DNA from: Pyropia yezoensis
Taxonomy: Eukaryota; Rhodophyta; Bangiophyceae; Bangiales; Bangiaceae
Assembly: GCA_009829735.1 (NCBI GenBank)
Contig: CM020618.1
Coordinates: 11,065,119-11,129,118, forward strand
Length of the DNA: 64,000 bases
Direction: 5' to 3'
Part shown: positions 1 through 10,938 of the stretch, one piece after another
Layout of the letters: each line of letters starts with the position of its first letter
How positions within the stretch are numbered: the stretch's first letter is position 1
Position numbers and translations under genes: made by a program
Notes under the pieces: generated by a model
The model's database searches: none
The model's input: the letters and a program-made list of their open reading frames with translations, nothing else
Told to the model about the DNA's origin: nothing

Positions 1-1296
1 CTCTCGTAGTGGAGGTTCGGTACCAACGCGTTCATAGTACTGGGTAACCTTGGCCCTGTCGAACTTATGCCAAGGTTCCCAGGTATCCTCGGACTGGGCG
101 TAACCCTACCAGCCTACCAAGAGCCAAAGTTTACCTTCCTGGTCCCTGTCGTGCCCCAAGAAGTGTTCCCAAACAAAAGGGGTACCAGAGTCCTCATGGT
201 CCAGGGGTACAACCGGTTCTTGCGGACCATGCAACATGGATGTAGAGTCTGTCTGGCCGGAAGGTGTGGGTGCACGGGCCACATGGTCACTAACAACCCG
301 GTCACGGATCCCTTCGACCAGTACCGTGACGTATGCCCATCCCGGTCCACGATCCGATAGGGACCCTTGACTCTCTGGTCCAGATTCTTCCGACTGTCAT
401 CGTTGGTGTCCACGTACACCCAGTCTCCCACGAGAAGGGTCTCGTTCACAGGCGTAACCCTTTTTTCGTAACCCCTGTTGTACCGACGCTGGGTCAGGTC
501 AAGGTTCTTGCGTACCGTGAAGGCTAGGTTCCTCAGGTGGGCCCGTCTCATCTCGCGTACCTGGCGTGCGTTGCCACTGAACTCCTTGGGATACGGGGAC
601 ACTGGGAGCCGGTCCAGTGCAACCGTATGCACGCGTTCAGGGATAACGAACTCAAACGGGGCCACGCCGGTACTCAGTTGTGGTCTTGTGTTGTACGCCA
701 CGGTAAGCACGGAAACCAACTCGTCCCACTGGTCTTGATGGTCCTCAGTGTGCGTACGTAACTGGGCCACGATAGTACAGTTAAAGCGTTCCACTTGTCC
801 CTGGGTCTGCGGATGGTATGTGGTAGATGCTACGTGCTTGATCCCGAGCATACTGCAGACGCCACGGAAGTGCGTGGACGACAGCTGGGGCCCGTTGTCA
901 GTCAGTAACGTTTCCGGGGGCCCGTAGGGAGCGACCCATGTATCCGAAAAGGCCGAGGCCACCACTTCCGCGTCCTGGCTGCTAATGGGTACCACTCTGG
1001 TCAGCTTGGTAAACCGATCCACGATAACCAGAAGGTACTTGTTCCCGTTCGCTGTCTCAGGCAAGGGTCCCAACAGGTCAAGGCATACGTCCTTCAAGGT
1101 ATCCGTCACGGGGAACAACTTCAACGGATTGGTACGTCGCCTTCCTTGAACCTTGCCCATGGAACAAGCGGTACAGTTGGTAACGAAAGCGTGTACGTCT
1201 GCCACCATAGTTTCCCTGCAGAAATGATCGTCTCATAGAGGTATACATCTTATTGATTCCTGGGTGTCCCGCGTGGCCTGGTTCATGTTCCAAATT
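1..1296 (-). pseudogene. pol: Integrase plus chromodomain of element A, broken
   Basis: Integrase would insert the element's cDNA. Visible features are the zinc-binding start (HEPGHAGH, then CTACSMG), the catalytic core (DLLGPL; LLTDNGPQL; HPQTQGQVERFN, carrying D, D and E), and a C-terminal GPY-type motif (KGPYRIVD). The frame shifts by one base near 1215, between the zinc finger and the core, and again near 325. In the frame after the second shift a chromodomain is readable (W-stop-GYAQSEDTWEPWHKFDRAK), with TAG at 108-106 where this fold normally has a basic residue between W and GY. The coding sequence continues past the window start. It cannot make an intact protein. Confidence 0.88.
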
Positions 1297-3207
1297 CTAT
1301 ACCTCCTGCTGTAGTTCCTTGGAGACCACAATCTGAACGGCTCGGACCAGAGGAGCCAGTCGTACCAGGAACCCTTCAGTCGTTTCCCCGTACCGCGAGT
1401 TAAATTTCCGGTTCATCTCTTCCTGAAGTTCCTTGCAACGCTTGTCGTTTCCCTGAGCCATAAGGATCCTGTCAACCGACAACGGTGGGTACCTCTTGTG
1501 TGTCTTGAAGTTCGGACGTATCCATCCGGTAGCAAAATTGGCCATGGTTAACAGGGAGGATATCTCCTCAGGTATAGGTCCTCGGTCGCGTCCCGTAGTT
1601 TCTAGCATTGACATGAAATCTGCAGCATGGTGGTGCTGACCAGGACGGGACTCAACGGTATAATTGTACTCGGCTAACCGGAGTCGCCATTGGGCCACGC
1701 GTCCATGGGCTCCGTCTATGTGTAACATCCACTTTAAAACGGAGTGGTCCGTGCGTACAACGAAGCGCTTCCCCTCTAGGAACAGTCGTAACGGAAAGAG
1801 AGCCCAGAAAACGGCAAGACACTCGCGTTCCGTGGTACTATAGTTCCGTTCCGCTTGTGTCAGGTCCCTGCTCCAGTAACCCACGGGCTTGTAGGCCCCG
1901 TCCTCTTGTTCTTTCAGCAAAGCGCACCCGACCTGGGCAGCGCTCGCGTCGGTATCCACCATAAACTGGCCCGAGCGTCTCGGAAGCGCCAGGATCGGCG
2001 TGTGGGTTAAACGGTACTTGAGTTCCTCGAACGCGTCCGTATGAGCAGGACTGAAGGGAGGCAGAGGGCCAGGTACCTTGGTACTGGTCCTAGCCAACAG
2101 AGGGCGGGCCACCTGAGCATCGTCCTTAACAAAACGACGGTAAACGTTACACATTTCAAGGAAGCTGCGTAGGTCCTTCTTGGTTCTCGTTGTCTTGGCT
2201 TCCCGTAACCCGACTAGTTTCTTCTCGATCACGCGAAGCTGGCCCTTGCCGACGATATGGCCAAGGTACTCAACTTCGTCATGGAACAAAAAGCACTTGC
2301 TAGGCTTCAGGGAAACACCGGCCTTAGCGAGTAGCCCAAAGATCACTTCCAGGTCAGCCAGGTGTTCCTTAGGGTTCTTAGAGAAAACAATAACATCGTC
2401 CAGGTACACGAGGCACGTCTTCCACTTGAGCCCGGACACGATCATATCGATAGCCCGTTGGAACGTGGCCGGAGCGATCGTGAGGCCAAAGGGGAGCCCG
2501 ATGTACCGGAAGGTTCCTTCGTGACACATGAACGTTGTTTTATCCTGGTCCTCAGCAGCAACAGGGATCTGCCAGTAACCACAGTTCGCGTCTAACATCG
2601 AAAACACGGTTCCCTCTCCCAGAAAGTCGAAACAGTCGTCCATCCTCCGTAACGGGTACGTGTCCTTAACCGTAATATCGTTCAGTCTACGGTAGTCAAC
2701 ACAGAACTGCGGGGTACTATCGGGCTTCGGGACCAAGACAACCGGGAACGACCACTCAGCTTGGGACGGTTCAATGACCCCGAGCTTGGTCTGCTTTTCC
2801 ACTTGTTCCTTGATAAGGTCCCAATGATGGAGCCCGGTACGGTACGGTTGGGAACAAATAGGCTTGGCCCCATCCTTCAGAGTGATCCGGTGGGGTATCA
2901 CGTCAATACGTCCCAGTTTCCCGTCCCACAGACCCTTGCAGCGATCCAAAAGTTTACGTACAGCCTGGTGAAGTTCAGGCGGGATCAGCTCGTACGCTAC
3001 CTTGGGCATCTTGACCGGAGGTCCGTCTGACGTCTTGCGCTTCGTATCCGGCTCGTGTACCGTGGTTCCATCGGATCCTTCAGGGGTCTCGCCCCCCGGT
3101 GACCACGCTTCACCCGACATGTTCCCTTGCTCGGTTCCCAAGGTAGCAATGGGATTGGCCCCCTCACTAGGGGCCTTTAAGTAATCAGTGGGGGCCCCGA
3201 GCACGGG
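1297..3207 (-). pseudogene. pol: Reverse transcriptase-RNase H region of element A
   Basis: About 636 codons stay open. RT motifs in order: FCVDYRRLN, MLDANCGYWQIPV, LPFGLTIAPATFQRA and the catalytic YLDDVIVFS. RNase H follows (MVDTDASAAQVG, TTERECLAVFWAL, VRTDHSVLKW), with the acidic residues present. The product would copy element RNA into DNA inside virus-like particles. A TGA at 3208-3210 separates it in frame from the upstream pol segment and a TAG at 1297-1299 cuts it from integrase; both breaks leave the frame unchanged, so the ancestor was a single Pol reading frame. The catalytic residues look intact although the gene is dead as a polyprotein. Confidence 0.92.
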
Positions 3208-3669
3208 TCAGTCGTATGGAATAGCGAGGCCTACGGCGAAGTTCTTGCGCAAGTTGATCGCCCGGTTCGAGATGTTTATAATGTGGATCCGGAAGTCCCG
3301 ACGGGTCCGTACGTTAGCCAGGACGTTATGCAGACGGAGCCATTTCTTAGCCCTCTTGTGCGGTCGCTGATAAAGTAAACAACGCCCATTCGTTCCGCAC
3401 TTGACGTAGACCGCTTGGAGGGACCGGGGTGCCAAAGATACTCCCTTGGAGGGGTACAGGGCAGAAGGATCTCGGCGTACGAGGTTACCCTTCGCAGGAA
3501 GAGCGTGCTGGGTCTTCCCGTCCCACGTCCTCTTGGCGTGCGTCAGGAAACCCAGGTTCCAAATCTCAGACTCGGTTACAGGGTAGATTGCCTTAACGTG
3601 TTCCAGTCTATCCGTGGCCCCCGTGAGCCACGTCAGTTTGTCTCGCGTATGTTTTGGCGGGGTGGTCAT
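3208..3669 (-). pseudogene. pol: Pol segment between protease and RT, element A
   Basis: A 153-codon stretch in the same frame as the RT region. Its second half (LAPRSLQAVYVKCGTNGRC through FRIHIINISNRAINLRKNFAVGL) matches in layout the segment after the protease in elements B and C (LPPNSVAHVDVVTDYTGN through VQVMNLSSSPQYFKSGAKFGY), the spacer between aspartic protease and RT in Ty3/gypsy Pol. No DTG active site is found upstream, so protease was lost with the 5' end. Similarity stops near 3,670. The segment ends at the in-frame TGA at 3208-3210. Confidence 0.7.
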
Positions 3670-3724
3670 CCTGCCCGCGCCAGCGCAATCTGACTCCGCC
3701 CCTCTCTAGGACCCGTACTAAGAG

Positions 3725-4098
3725 CTAATTCGCCCTTCGAAACGTCTCTTCTTCAGCGAACGCGTTCTTTTTCTTCCCGCGGGCGGCCATCCCGCACCTA
3801 CGTCGGGCGACTGATGAACACTCTTGCGCAGTTGCTCGACGGCCCCTGACGACATTGCGGAGATACCTCGCCTGTTGAACGGGTGCACGAGCCTCATCCG
3901 ACGCATGTGGTGGGGCCCTCTTCAGCGACAGCCACTCGTGTGCACGGCGTACACACCCAGCTCCGCGACGGCAGCATCCAAAGCGCTTGCACTTATTGCC
4001 CTCTTGCGCTTGTCCCCTGCTCTCCGTCCATTTGTGCAGCTTCGAGAGGCGCGCCACCGCCCGACTGTCCCCGCATCGCTTCTGTTGACCTTGGCCCT
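3725..4098. other. Host sequence left of element B
   Basis: Between truncated element A and the left LTR of B. Removing B and one target-duplication copy joins 4098 to 13476 and keeps one plus-strand reading frame running through the junction (3824 onward, then 13476 to 13614). This suggests B landed in a sequence now represented by both flanks. I recognise no domain in the left part. Confidence 0.4.
4094..4098. repeat. Target-site duplication of element B, left copy (gccct)
   Basis: The five bases gccct lie directly outside the left LTR and recur directly outside the right LTR (13471-13475). Five-base duplications are usual for Ty3/gypsy integrases. Confidence 0.95.
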
Positions 4099-4567
4099 TG
4101 TGGAAAAAACCACTCGCACACGCGACATCCAAGTTGGGGCGGTGCGCAAGGGCTGCCTCCCGTGTCGGGGGAACCGGAAGAAGTGCAAGTCGCACACACT
4201 CTGTCCCTGTTGTGGGGCAATCCCCCCACTGACAAAAAAGAAGATGGTGTGTGGGCCAACAGTTTCTTGGTCGGGACGGGGAAGCAAGGCCAAGCCCCGC
4301 TGTCCCTCCCCTTATCCCCCCAGGGTCCCTTCAGAATCTCGCCACTCAGAATCTCCCACCCCAGCACCTGCCCACCGGGCCACACAAAAATTCAAGACGA
4401 TAAATGCAGAAAACCCTCAAATCCACGTTGGATTTACTACTAAGCTAACTATCCCAAACTAGAGGAATATGGACCCAAATGCAGGGGGAGGAACGGGTCA
4501 GGCTAGTGGCCTGCCGCACCTTGCATGGCACGCGTGGCCCCCCTACCTGGGGGTCAATACTGCCACA
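4099..4567 (-). repeat. 3' LTR of element B
   Basis: 469 bp. In element sense it begins TGTGGCAGTA and ends TTTTCCACA. The outer end has one change from the TGCCACA seen in the 5' LTR, so the original ends were a perfect 7-bp inverted pair TGTGGCA/TGCCACA. No clear TATA box or AATAAA signal was found. An imperfect palindrome (AAATCCAACGTGGATTT in element sense) lies near the middle. Confidence 0.96.
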
Positions 4568-4580
4568 CTCCCCTCTCCTC
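4568..4580 (-). promoter_or_regulatory. Polypurine tract of element B
   Basis: In element sense GAGGAGAGGGGAG directly abuts the start of the 3' LTR. This is where a Ty3/gypsy plus-strand primer is expected, and it supports the LTR boundary at 4567. Confidence 0.85.
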
Positions 4581-4900
4581 AGTTCCGACCGACCCGGTCG
4601 GCCCTGCGAGGGGGCGTAGAAACGCACATCGCGGCGTTGGGGGCGCGACTTGCTGTCCCCCTCGTACGTCCCGTGGACGTGGAGGCACACGCGGACCGCC
4701 CCTCTCCTCAAGCGTGCCCACTTGGCAGCTTGCTCTCATCGGTACTAACCTCACCACCACCAACACATCCTCTTCACCGTACCCAGGGCCGCCCCACGCT
4801 GGGGAGTCCACCCATCTACCCGCGATCCGAGCCCCCCTCAACTCAACGTGGGTCTCGTGCAACTGCAACCAGGTCGTCTCTGCCTAACTTGGGGAGAACC

Positions 4901-6865
4901 ATGGTGACCTCGGGGGTGGAGACTGACTCCTTGGACGAGCGCATGGAGGACACGTCCTACGATGCAGCGCCCGCCGGGACTTCCGGCGGGGGCTCCGCGA
5001 TCGCTCCGGGGGATAGGACGCCCGCGTCACCCGGCTTTGGGTTGGCGGCGGGATCTCCCCCGGAGGCGAGCCGCGTTGTTCCACGAGAGGCCTTGGGGCG
5101 GTGGTTTTACCCCGCTTGGCCTCTGTAAGAGGAGGGGTTGACGGTTCTCCGCTGTGGCCGACTTGGCACAGCGATGAGTCGCGTATGGGACCGCCTACGG
5201 GAGAAGTTCCCCCGTAGGGTCGGGTTTCCTCCCGACTTCAGGACGGACCAGTTTGCCTTCCTGGATGAGGACGAGGTCGAAGACGTGCAGCGGGCCAAGG
5301 CCATGGTGGACCGCGGGGGTACTATCCCGGGCACTGGCGACGTGCCAACCTTCACTTGGGACGCGGTGGCAACTCGCCCCCCGTACCTTCGCGACGTCGA
5401 TCCGCACACTCATCACTTTGATGTGCGGATGGAGAAGGACTTCCGGCGAGGTCCCTACTTGGTGACCTCGGCTCAACTTGAGTTTCCGCAGCAGTCACCT
5501 GCTAGCAAGGAGCAGTACTATTCCAAGAAGTCCGAGTGGTGGCCTCAAGTAGAGGTCCCCTACGGGTCTCCGGCGTTACTTCCACGGTTGCTCGATCACT
5601 TCGGCTCCGCCATGTTGGCGGCTAGCCCGGACCACGTGGTGTTCGCCATGTTGGCAACCCAGTGGCTCCTCGAGGTCATGTCGACCTGGGTGTCTTGTGT
5701 CCAGCGGCGGAGGATGCTCTGGCATCTCTCCCCCCGGCTAATACAAGATTTGGAACAGCTCACCCCTCAGCTAGTTGCTGAGGGGTGCTCATCAGGACAG
5801 CTCACTCTACTTGAGGAGATGCGGCGCCTCCACAAGCTCATCGAGTGGGAGAGCATCGAGCACAAGTTGCGCCGCCCCACTCGTGGGCCCAAGGACGATA
5901 GCGCACTTCGCCAGTTCGTCTGGGTCGGTCGTGAACTTCACGACGGCCGCGTGGTATCCCAAGAGGGGCTGGGCATCGGGGACTACCCGTATGCCCCGGG
6001 GGTGGAACGCCACATTGCGCCTCCCCCGGACAAGACAATCGTGGTGGCCGTGCTCTCCCACGATGGCTATGTGACTCAACCCACTGCGGGGGCATCGAGT
6101 AGGGGTCGCAGTTACACTCGGGCTCCGCCTACTCGGCGAGCCCCTGCGCTTCCTACTGTTCCATTTCAGCCGCTTGGTGACATCCCGATAAGCGTTGCCG
6201 TTGAGTCGTCCGCTCCGGTGTCCCCCACCTTGGTGGCCACCCTCCTCACCTTTTATCCCAAGTTGGTACTGCCGGCCACGCCCTTGACCTCCGAGATGAT
6301 GATCACCACGTTGGTGCGCACCATTTCTTGGTTGGCCGCGTCGGCTGCAACCCTTCAAGTTTCCGAGACTCCGCAAGTCGAGGAGCGCGTTCGTACTGTT
6401 GTGGCGACCGCGAGTTGCGAGTCGGTAGAGGGGTTCATGACGACCGAGTTGGCTCGTATTGGGTCGATTGTGCCCCAGCCGGCCCCACTTGGGCGCGGCA
6501 AGCGTCGGGCGAGTCGGGCATACTCGCCTCCTCGCCGTCTTCGCCTTCACTCGCGGCGATCTCCCTCCGTGTCGGAAGACGAGTTGTCTTATTCCGTCTC
6601 GGAGTCCTCTACCCCGTCGGAGACGGAGTCGGTCCGGCGTCTGCATCGCCAACTTGCGCGCAAGACCAAGCAGAAGAGTAGCCGCGGTCGTCGCCACTTG
6701 CGCGACCGTGAGGGGCGCGACGGTTCCGACTTGGAGCCGCCGCCCCCGCCGACGGGTGGGGAACGTTATCGGCGTGGGTCTCGCCGCTCGCCTGCACGTG
6801 AGGGCGAGGCCCGTGGTGTTGGGAAACTAGCATGCGTGCCTAGTTGGCAGCTGCCTTTGTTGTGA
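4901..6865 (+). pseudogene. Antisense ORF in the 3' region of element B (one stop)
   Basis: Opposite to gag and pol, a 655-codon frame runs from ATG at 4901 (MVTSGVETDSLDERMED) to TGA at 6863-6865, broken by one TAA at 5126-5128. The first half has a globular look (REKFPRRVGFPPDF, HFGSAMLAASPDHVVFAMLA, LLEEMRRLHKLIEW). The last 150 residues are Arg/Ser-rich and SR-like (SPPRRLRLHSRRSPSVSEDE), suggesting nucleic-acid binding or nuclear location. I recognise no family. Pol and this ORF meet tail to tail with 89 bp between stops, exactly as in element C. It starts about 330 bp inside the 3' LTR, so an antisense LTR promoter is conceivable. Antisense 3' ORFs are known from some plant Ty3/gypsy elements. 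Confidence 0.75.
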
Positions 6866-6954
6866 GAGTGTGAGGGTTAGGGCTGTAGTTAAAAGCCACT
6901 CAGCGTACCACTTCGACTTGAACCACTCTCTTGGCACTGTCACTTGGCCTTCCC

Positions 6955-9900
6955 TCACGTTAAGGGAGGGCAGTTATGGTCGATATCATTCCGAGCGCAG
7001 TATGCCCGGACCTTCTCAGCGGGAACGTCCTCCGCGTATTCCCATGTATCATCCTTCGCCTTATAGCCGAACCACCGCACCCTCAACATGAGGCGGTTAG
7101 TGTCCTCATCCCACCCGTGGTCGATGAACTTATCGAACACGTACTCCTGCGGGCCCTTTTTGGCCGCAGATAGCGAAGGCAGGCGCCTTGCTTTCAGCGC
7201 ACGCGCCCAAGCCGGGTCGCCTGCAGGTGGTGGTGCAACTTTTACCACGTCCTGTCCATTGACTGTGCGGACCGTATCGTCACTTTCGATGGTGAACCGC
7301 CGTCGATCTGTACGAAGGACCTGGAATGGCCCCTTCGTCTGGAACACCAACTTACTCCCAGTTGGGGTGTGTGAGTGAGCCAGTACCTAGTCACCCTGCT
7401 CGGGGACGTGCTTGGCGTTACGCACCTTTTTGTCAAAAGTACGCTTGTAGCGCTTTTGTGCTTTCTCCATCTCAGCCCTGATTTTAGGGATAAGTTTTTC
7501 GAGCCTAGCAGCGAACTCCGCCTTACTCTGATTGTGAGTAGGTGTACTGCCATCGGCCTCCCTAGTTGGGAGCGGCCGCCGCACGGCAATAGACCGCACT
7601 CGACGGGGGGTCACAAAAGCGAGGGGTACTTCCCCGGTAGATGAGTGAACCTGCGAATTGTAGGCAGTCGTAAGAATAGAAATGTATTGGTCCCACGTCT
7701 TGACGTGCTCACTCACATAGTGGCGCAGCTGTCGAACATTAGTTTTGTTGAAGCGCTCCACCTGCCCATTAGTTTGTGGGTGGTAGGGGTTGGCATAGTT
7801 TGCCTGAACCCCCAACATATCCAGCACTCTCTGAAACAGTACGGACGCAAACTGCGGTCCATTGTCCGAAAGTGCACTGTCCGGGATGCCATAGGCGGCA
7901 ACCCAGTGATCCAGGAAGGCTGACACGACCGACATGGCCGAGACCTCTGCCAGAGGGATCGCTCGCGTAAGTTTCGTGAAGCGATCGCAGATGACCACGA
8001 GGTACTGGTTGCCCTCCTCGGTCACTGGCAGGGGCCCAAGGATGTCCATTGCCAACGCGGCAAAGGGCTCCTTGGCCGGGAACAGTAACATAGCCGTAGT
8101 AGGCCGCTGTTCCATCAGACGGTTCTGCGCACAACTTGTGTAGGCAGCTACCCAACTGTAGATGTCCACCACCATGGACGGCCAGTAGTACCTCGTCCTC
8201 AGGGTTTGGTACAGTTTACTAGACCTCAGGTGTCCACCTGTGGGTGCGTTATGCTCCCTCTCAAGGATACTGTCCTTGAGGGATGCGGGGACGACAAGTT
8301 GTTCGGTCCCCTGAATTACCCCCCTCCTCAAGAGGAGGCCATTGTCTCCGATGAAGAACCGCGTCTCCGCCACCGTATCTAGCGTATCCCTCTGCGACTT
8401 GCAGTAGGAGTCTTCGGCCTGGGCCTTCACCACCTCGTTCAGGGACAGGGGCAAGTGCTTCTTGTTCCCTGGCGCCTCGGGGTTCAACGCCTGAACCGAG
8501 CGCGTGACTACCCCCACGATGGGGATGTCATCATCGACTGAGTTAGTGTCCTGCCCCTCGGTAGGTACCCGAGAAAGGCCGTCGGCTAGGGCATGTTGCC
8601 TGCCGGGACGGTACTCAATGTCAAAGTTGAAGGGGGCCAGTCGCACCCTCCACCTGTTGAGGCGTGTGTTCGTGCAATCCGTCTTAGAAATTAACTGCAA
8701 CGCGCGGTGGTCACAGCGGATGAGGAACTTCTCACCCTCTAGGTAGTGACAAAGTGACGTCACCGCCCACACCACTGCGAGTCCTTCTAACACGGTGACT
8801 CCATAGTTCTTCTCAGCCGAGTTCAGCCCCTTGCTGAAGTATCCTACCGGCAAGTACTCCTTGTCCGGCTGCTGCTGAAGCGATACACAACCAAGTTGGT
8901 CGTAGCTAGCATCCACGTCTAAGATGTAGTGGCCTCCCAGCCTGGGAACAGCCAGGATAGGGGGCTTCAGCAGTAGGTCCCGAAGAGTCTCGAAGGATTC
9001 CTGCTCCACCCGACTTGGGGGAGGCAGGTTCTTCGGTAGCGTCGAGCTAACTAGCTCATTCAGCGGCTTCGCCACCTTGGCGAAGCACTTGGTGAAACGT
9101 CGGTACACGTTACACATCCCGAGGAAGCTCCTCATCTGGGTCTGGGTCCGGAGATACTGAGCTTTACGGATGGCCCTCAAGTTCTTCTCGTTGACACTGA
9201 GACGCCCTGGACGGACAACATGTCCCAAGTACTCCACCTCCTGGGTAATGAGGTGGCACTTGCTCGCCTTCAGTGACACACCGGCGTCAGCAAGTAGCTT
9301 GAACACCTGACCAAGATGGCCAATGTGCTCCTCCGGACTTCGGGAGAACACAATAATATCGTCTAGATACACATGACAGATCTGCCACCGTACTCCGGCC
9401 AGAATCATGTCCATGGCGCGCTGGAAAGTTGCCGGCGCGTTGCATAGTCCAAACGGTAGTCGTTTGCACTGGTAGGTACTACAGCGACAGGTAAAGGTAG
9501 TTTTATGCCTGTCCTCCGGGGCAATGGGAATTTGCCAGTACCCCGCGTTACAGTCTAGGGTAGAGAACACGTAAGCCTCCCCTAGAGAGTCCAGACAGTC
9601 GTCCATCCTAGGTAGGGGATAACTGTCCTTCACCGTGCTCTCGTTGAGCTTACGGTAGTCGATACAGCACCGTGGGGTCCCATCAACTTTGGGGACAATG
9701 ACCACCGGACTCGCCCACTCGGCGTTGCTGGGCTCAATCACATCGAGGGCCTCCATGCGAGCGACTTGCTCCTTGACGAGGGCCCTTGAATGGGGCCCTC
9801 CCCTGTACGGTTGTTGACGTATAGGGAGGGCACCGGGTTTCAGCTCGATCCGGTGTTCGGTGGCTCTCATGAGTCCCAATTGACCATCCTACAACTTGTG

Positions 9901-10938
9901 ATATTGGTCCAAGAGGTGTTAAACTTGAACCCTCAACCTGGGTGGAACATTCTCCATGTTCACGTGGGGTCGAGGAGAGGCGGCCGGCTGGGCATGGTGC
10001 TTCTCCTTTCCGGACTTCGGGTCTCTACTCGCGCCCGCGTTGAGGGTGACCGCTACTACTGGTCCCTTATGTTGGTCGATATAGCCGAACTTCGCTCCCG
10101 ACTTGACGTACTTGGGCGAAGAGCTCAGGTTCATCACCTGAACCTTCCACGGGACTCCGGCTTCGGAGTCCATCGTGCAAAGGGCAACATGCACTTGGTG
10201 CTTACGAGCAAGACGGGGGTTAGGGTGCACCAACCTGTTCCCCGTATAGTCAGTTACAACGTCAACGTGCGCCACCGAGTTGGGGGGCAACGTGACCTTA
10301 CGGGCTAAAAGCAGGGTAGGAGTAAACCCTTCTCTCACAGAGCAAACAGGCTTCGACTGTGAAACTGTCACAGGAGCCACAGACGTTCCCTTACCAAGGA
10401 TGGGGATGGTCTCCCCATTCATCAACTTGTCCCAATACTCCCGGCCAAAGATCAGAGGCACTTGTGTTACAGCATAAGGGGAACCCAGAAGCAGGGGTAA
10501 CGATATATTCTCGACTACTCCATAGGTCACGTCGACCTCATGGGTTCCCAACCTAGTTGGTAGGGTCGCGGCACGAACAATGGGAAGTACCCCACCATTG
10601 ATGTCAATCATATGGTCGGCCTTAGACCTCCAGCGTTGGAGCTTCATCTCCTTGGGTAACAGCGACTTGCGTATCAAAGAGGCACCTGGACCGGTATCAA
10701 GTACGATACGGGCACAACAGGCACGGCCGGGGGCTAGTTGCACCCGGCCAGCCACCTGAAAGTTCTCACGCGACAGCACCGCGATGACCCGACGTGGGTT
10801 TACGTTCTTGGGGAGTCCTACCCGAGGTGGGCGGACTCCCCTAGGTCGGCGCAGTATCCGGCAGGATTGGTTCGTCCTCTTGACCCACTTGGCCGAGGCT
10901 GCCGTTGTGAGCTTAGGACAACCAGCTCCAACGGTCAT
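6955..10938 (-). pseudogene. pol: Pol polyprotein of element B, three in-frame stops
   Basis: 3,984 nt, exactly the length of pol in element C. Order: protease (VLDTGPGAS, Pro where C has Ser), spacer, RT (IDYRKLN, LPFGLCNAPATFQRA, YLDDIIVFS), RNase H, integrase (LSDNGPQF, HPQTNGQVERFN), GPF motif and chromodomain (VRWFGYKAKDDTWEYAED). Stops lie at 9919-9921 (TAA), 9880-9882 (TAG, Trp in C) and 7387-7389 (TAG, Trp in C). Two of the three are G-to-A changes on the coding strand. No indel disturbs the frame. In a 270-residue RT stretch B and C differ at about 15 residues by eye. The ATG overlaps the gag stop as ATGA (10938-10935). Confidence 0.95.

Larger units (their letters stand above)
1..3700 (-). 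mobile_element. Ty3/gypsy chromovirus remnant, element A (5'-truncated)
   Basis: A retroelement read on the minus strand: the segment between protease and RT (3669-3208), RT-RNase H (3207-1297), integrase (1296 to about 330) and a chromodomain running off the left window edge. Gag and the protease active site are missing, so the element is truncated near 3,670-3,720; no LTR is visible. The order RT, RNase H, integrase, chromodomain marks Ty3/gypsy chromoviruses. It is a different family from elements B and C, with only distant protein similarity. Decay is by point changes: in-frame stops at 3208-3210 and 1297-1299 and in the chromodomain (106-108), plus single-base shifts near 1215 and 325. 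Confidence 0.93.

Noticed and set aside
3824..4462. Plus-strand frame entering the left LTR of B
   Set aside because: The part after 4098 is LTR; the host part shows no domain, so no gene is called from it alone.
5807..6697. 296-codon minus-strand frame in the 3' region of element B
   Set aside because: Shadow of the plus-strand antisense ORF; only the plus frame is preserved in element C with matching ends.
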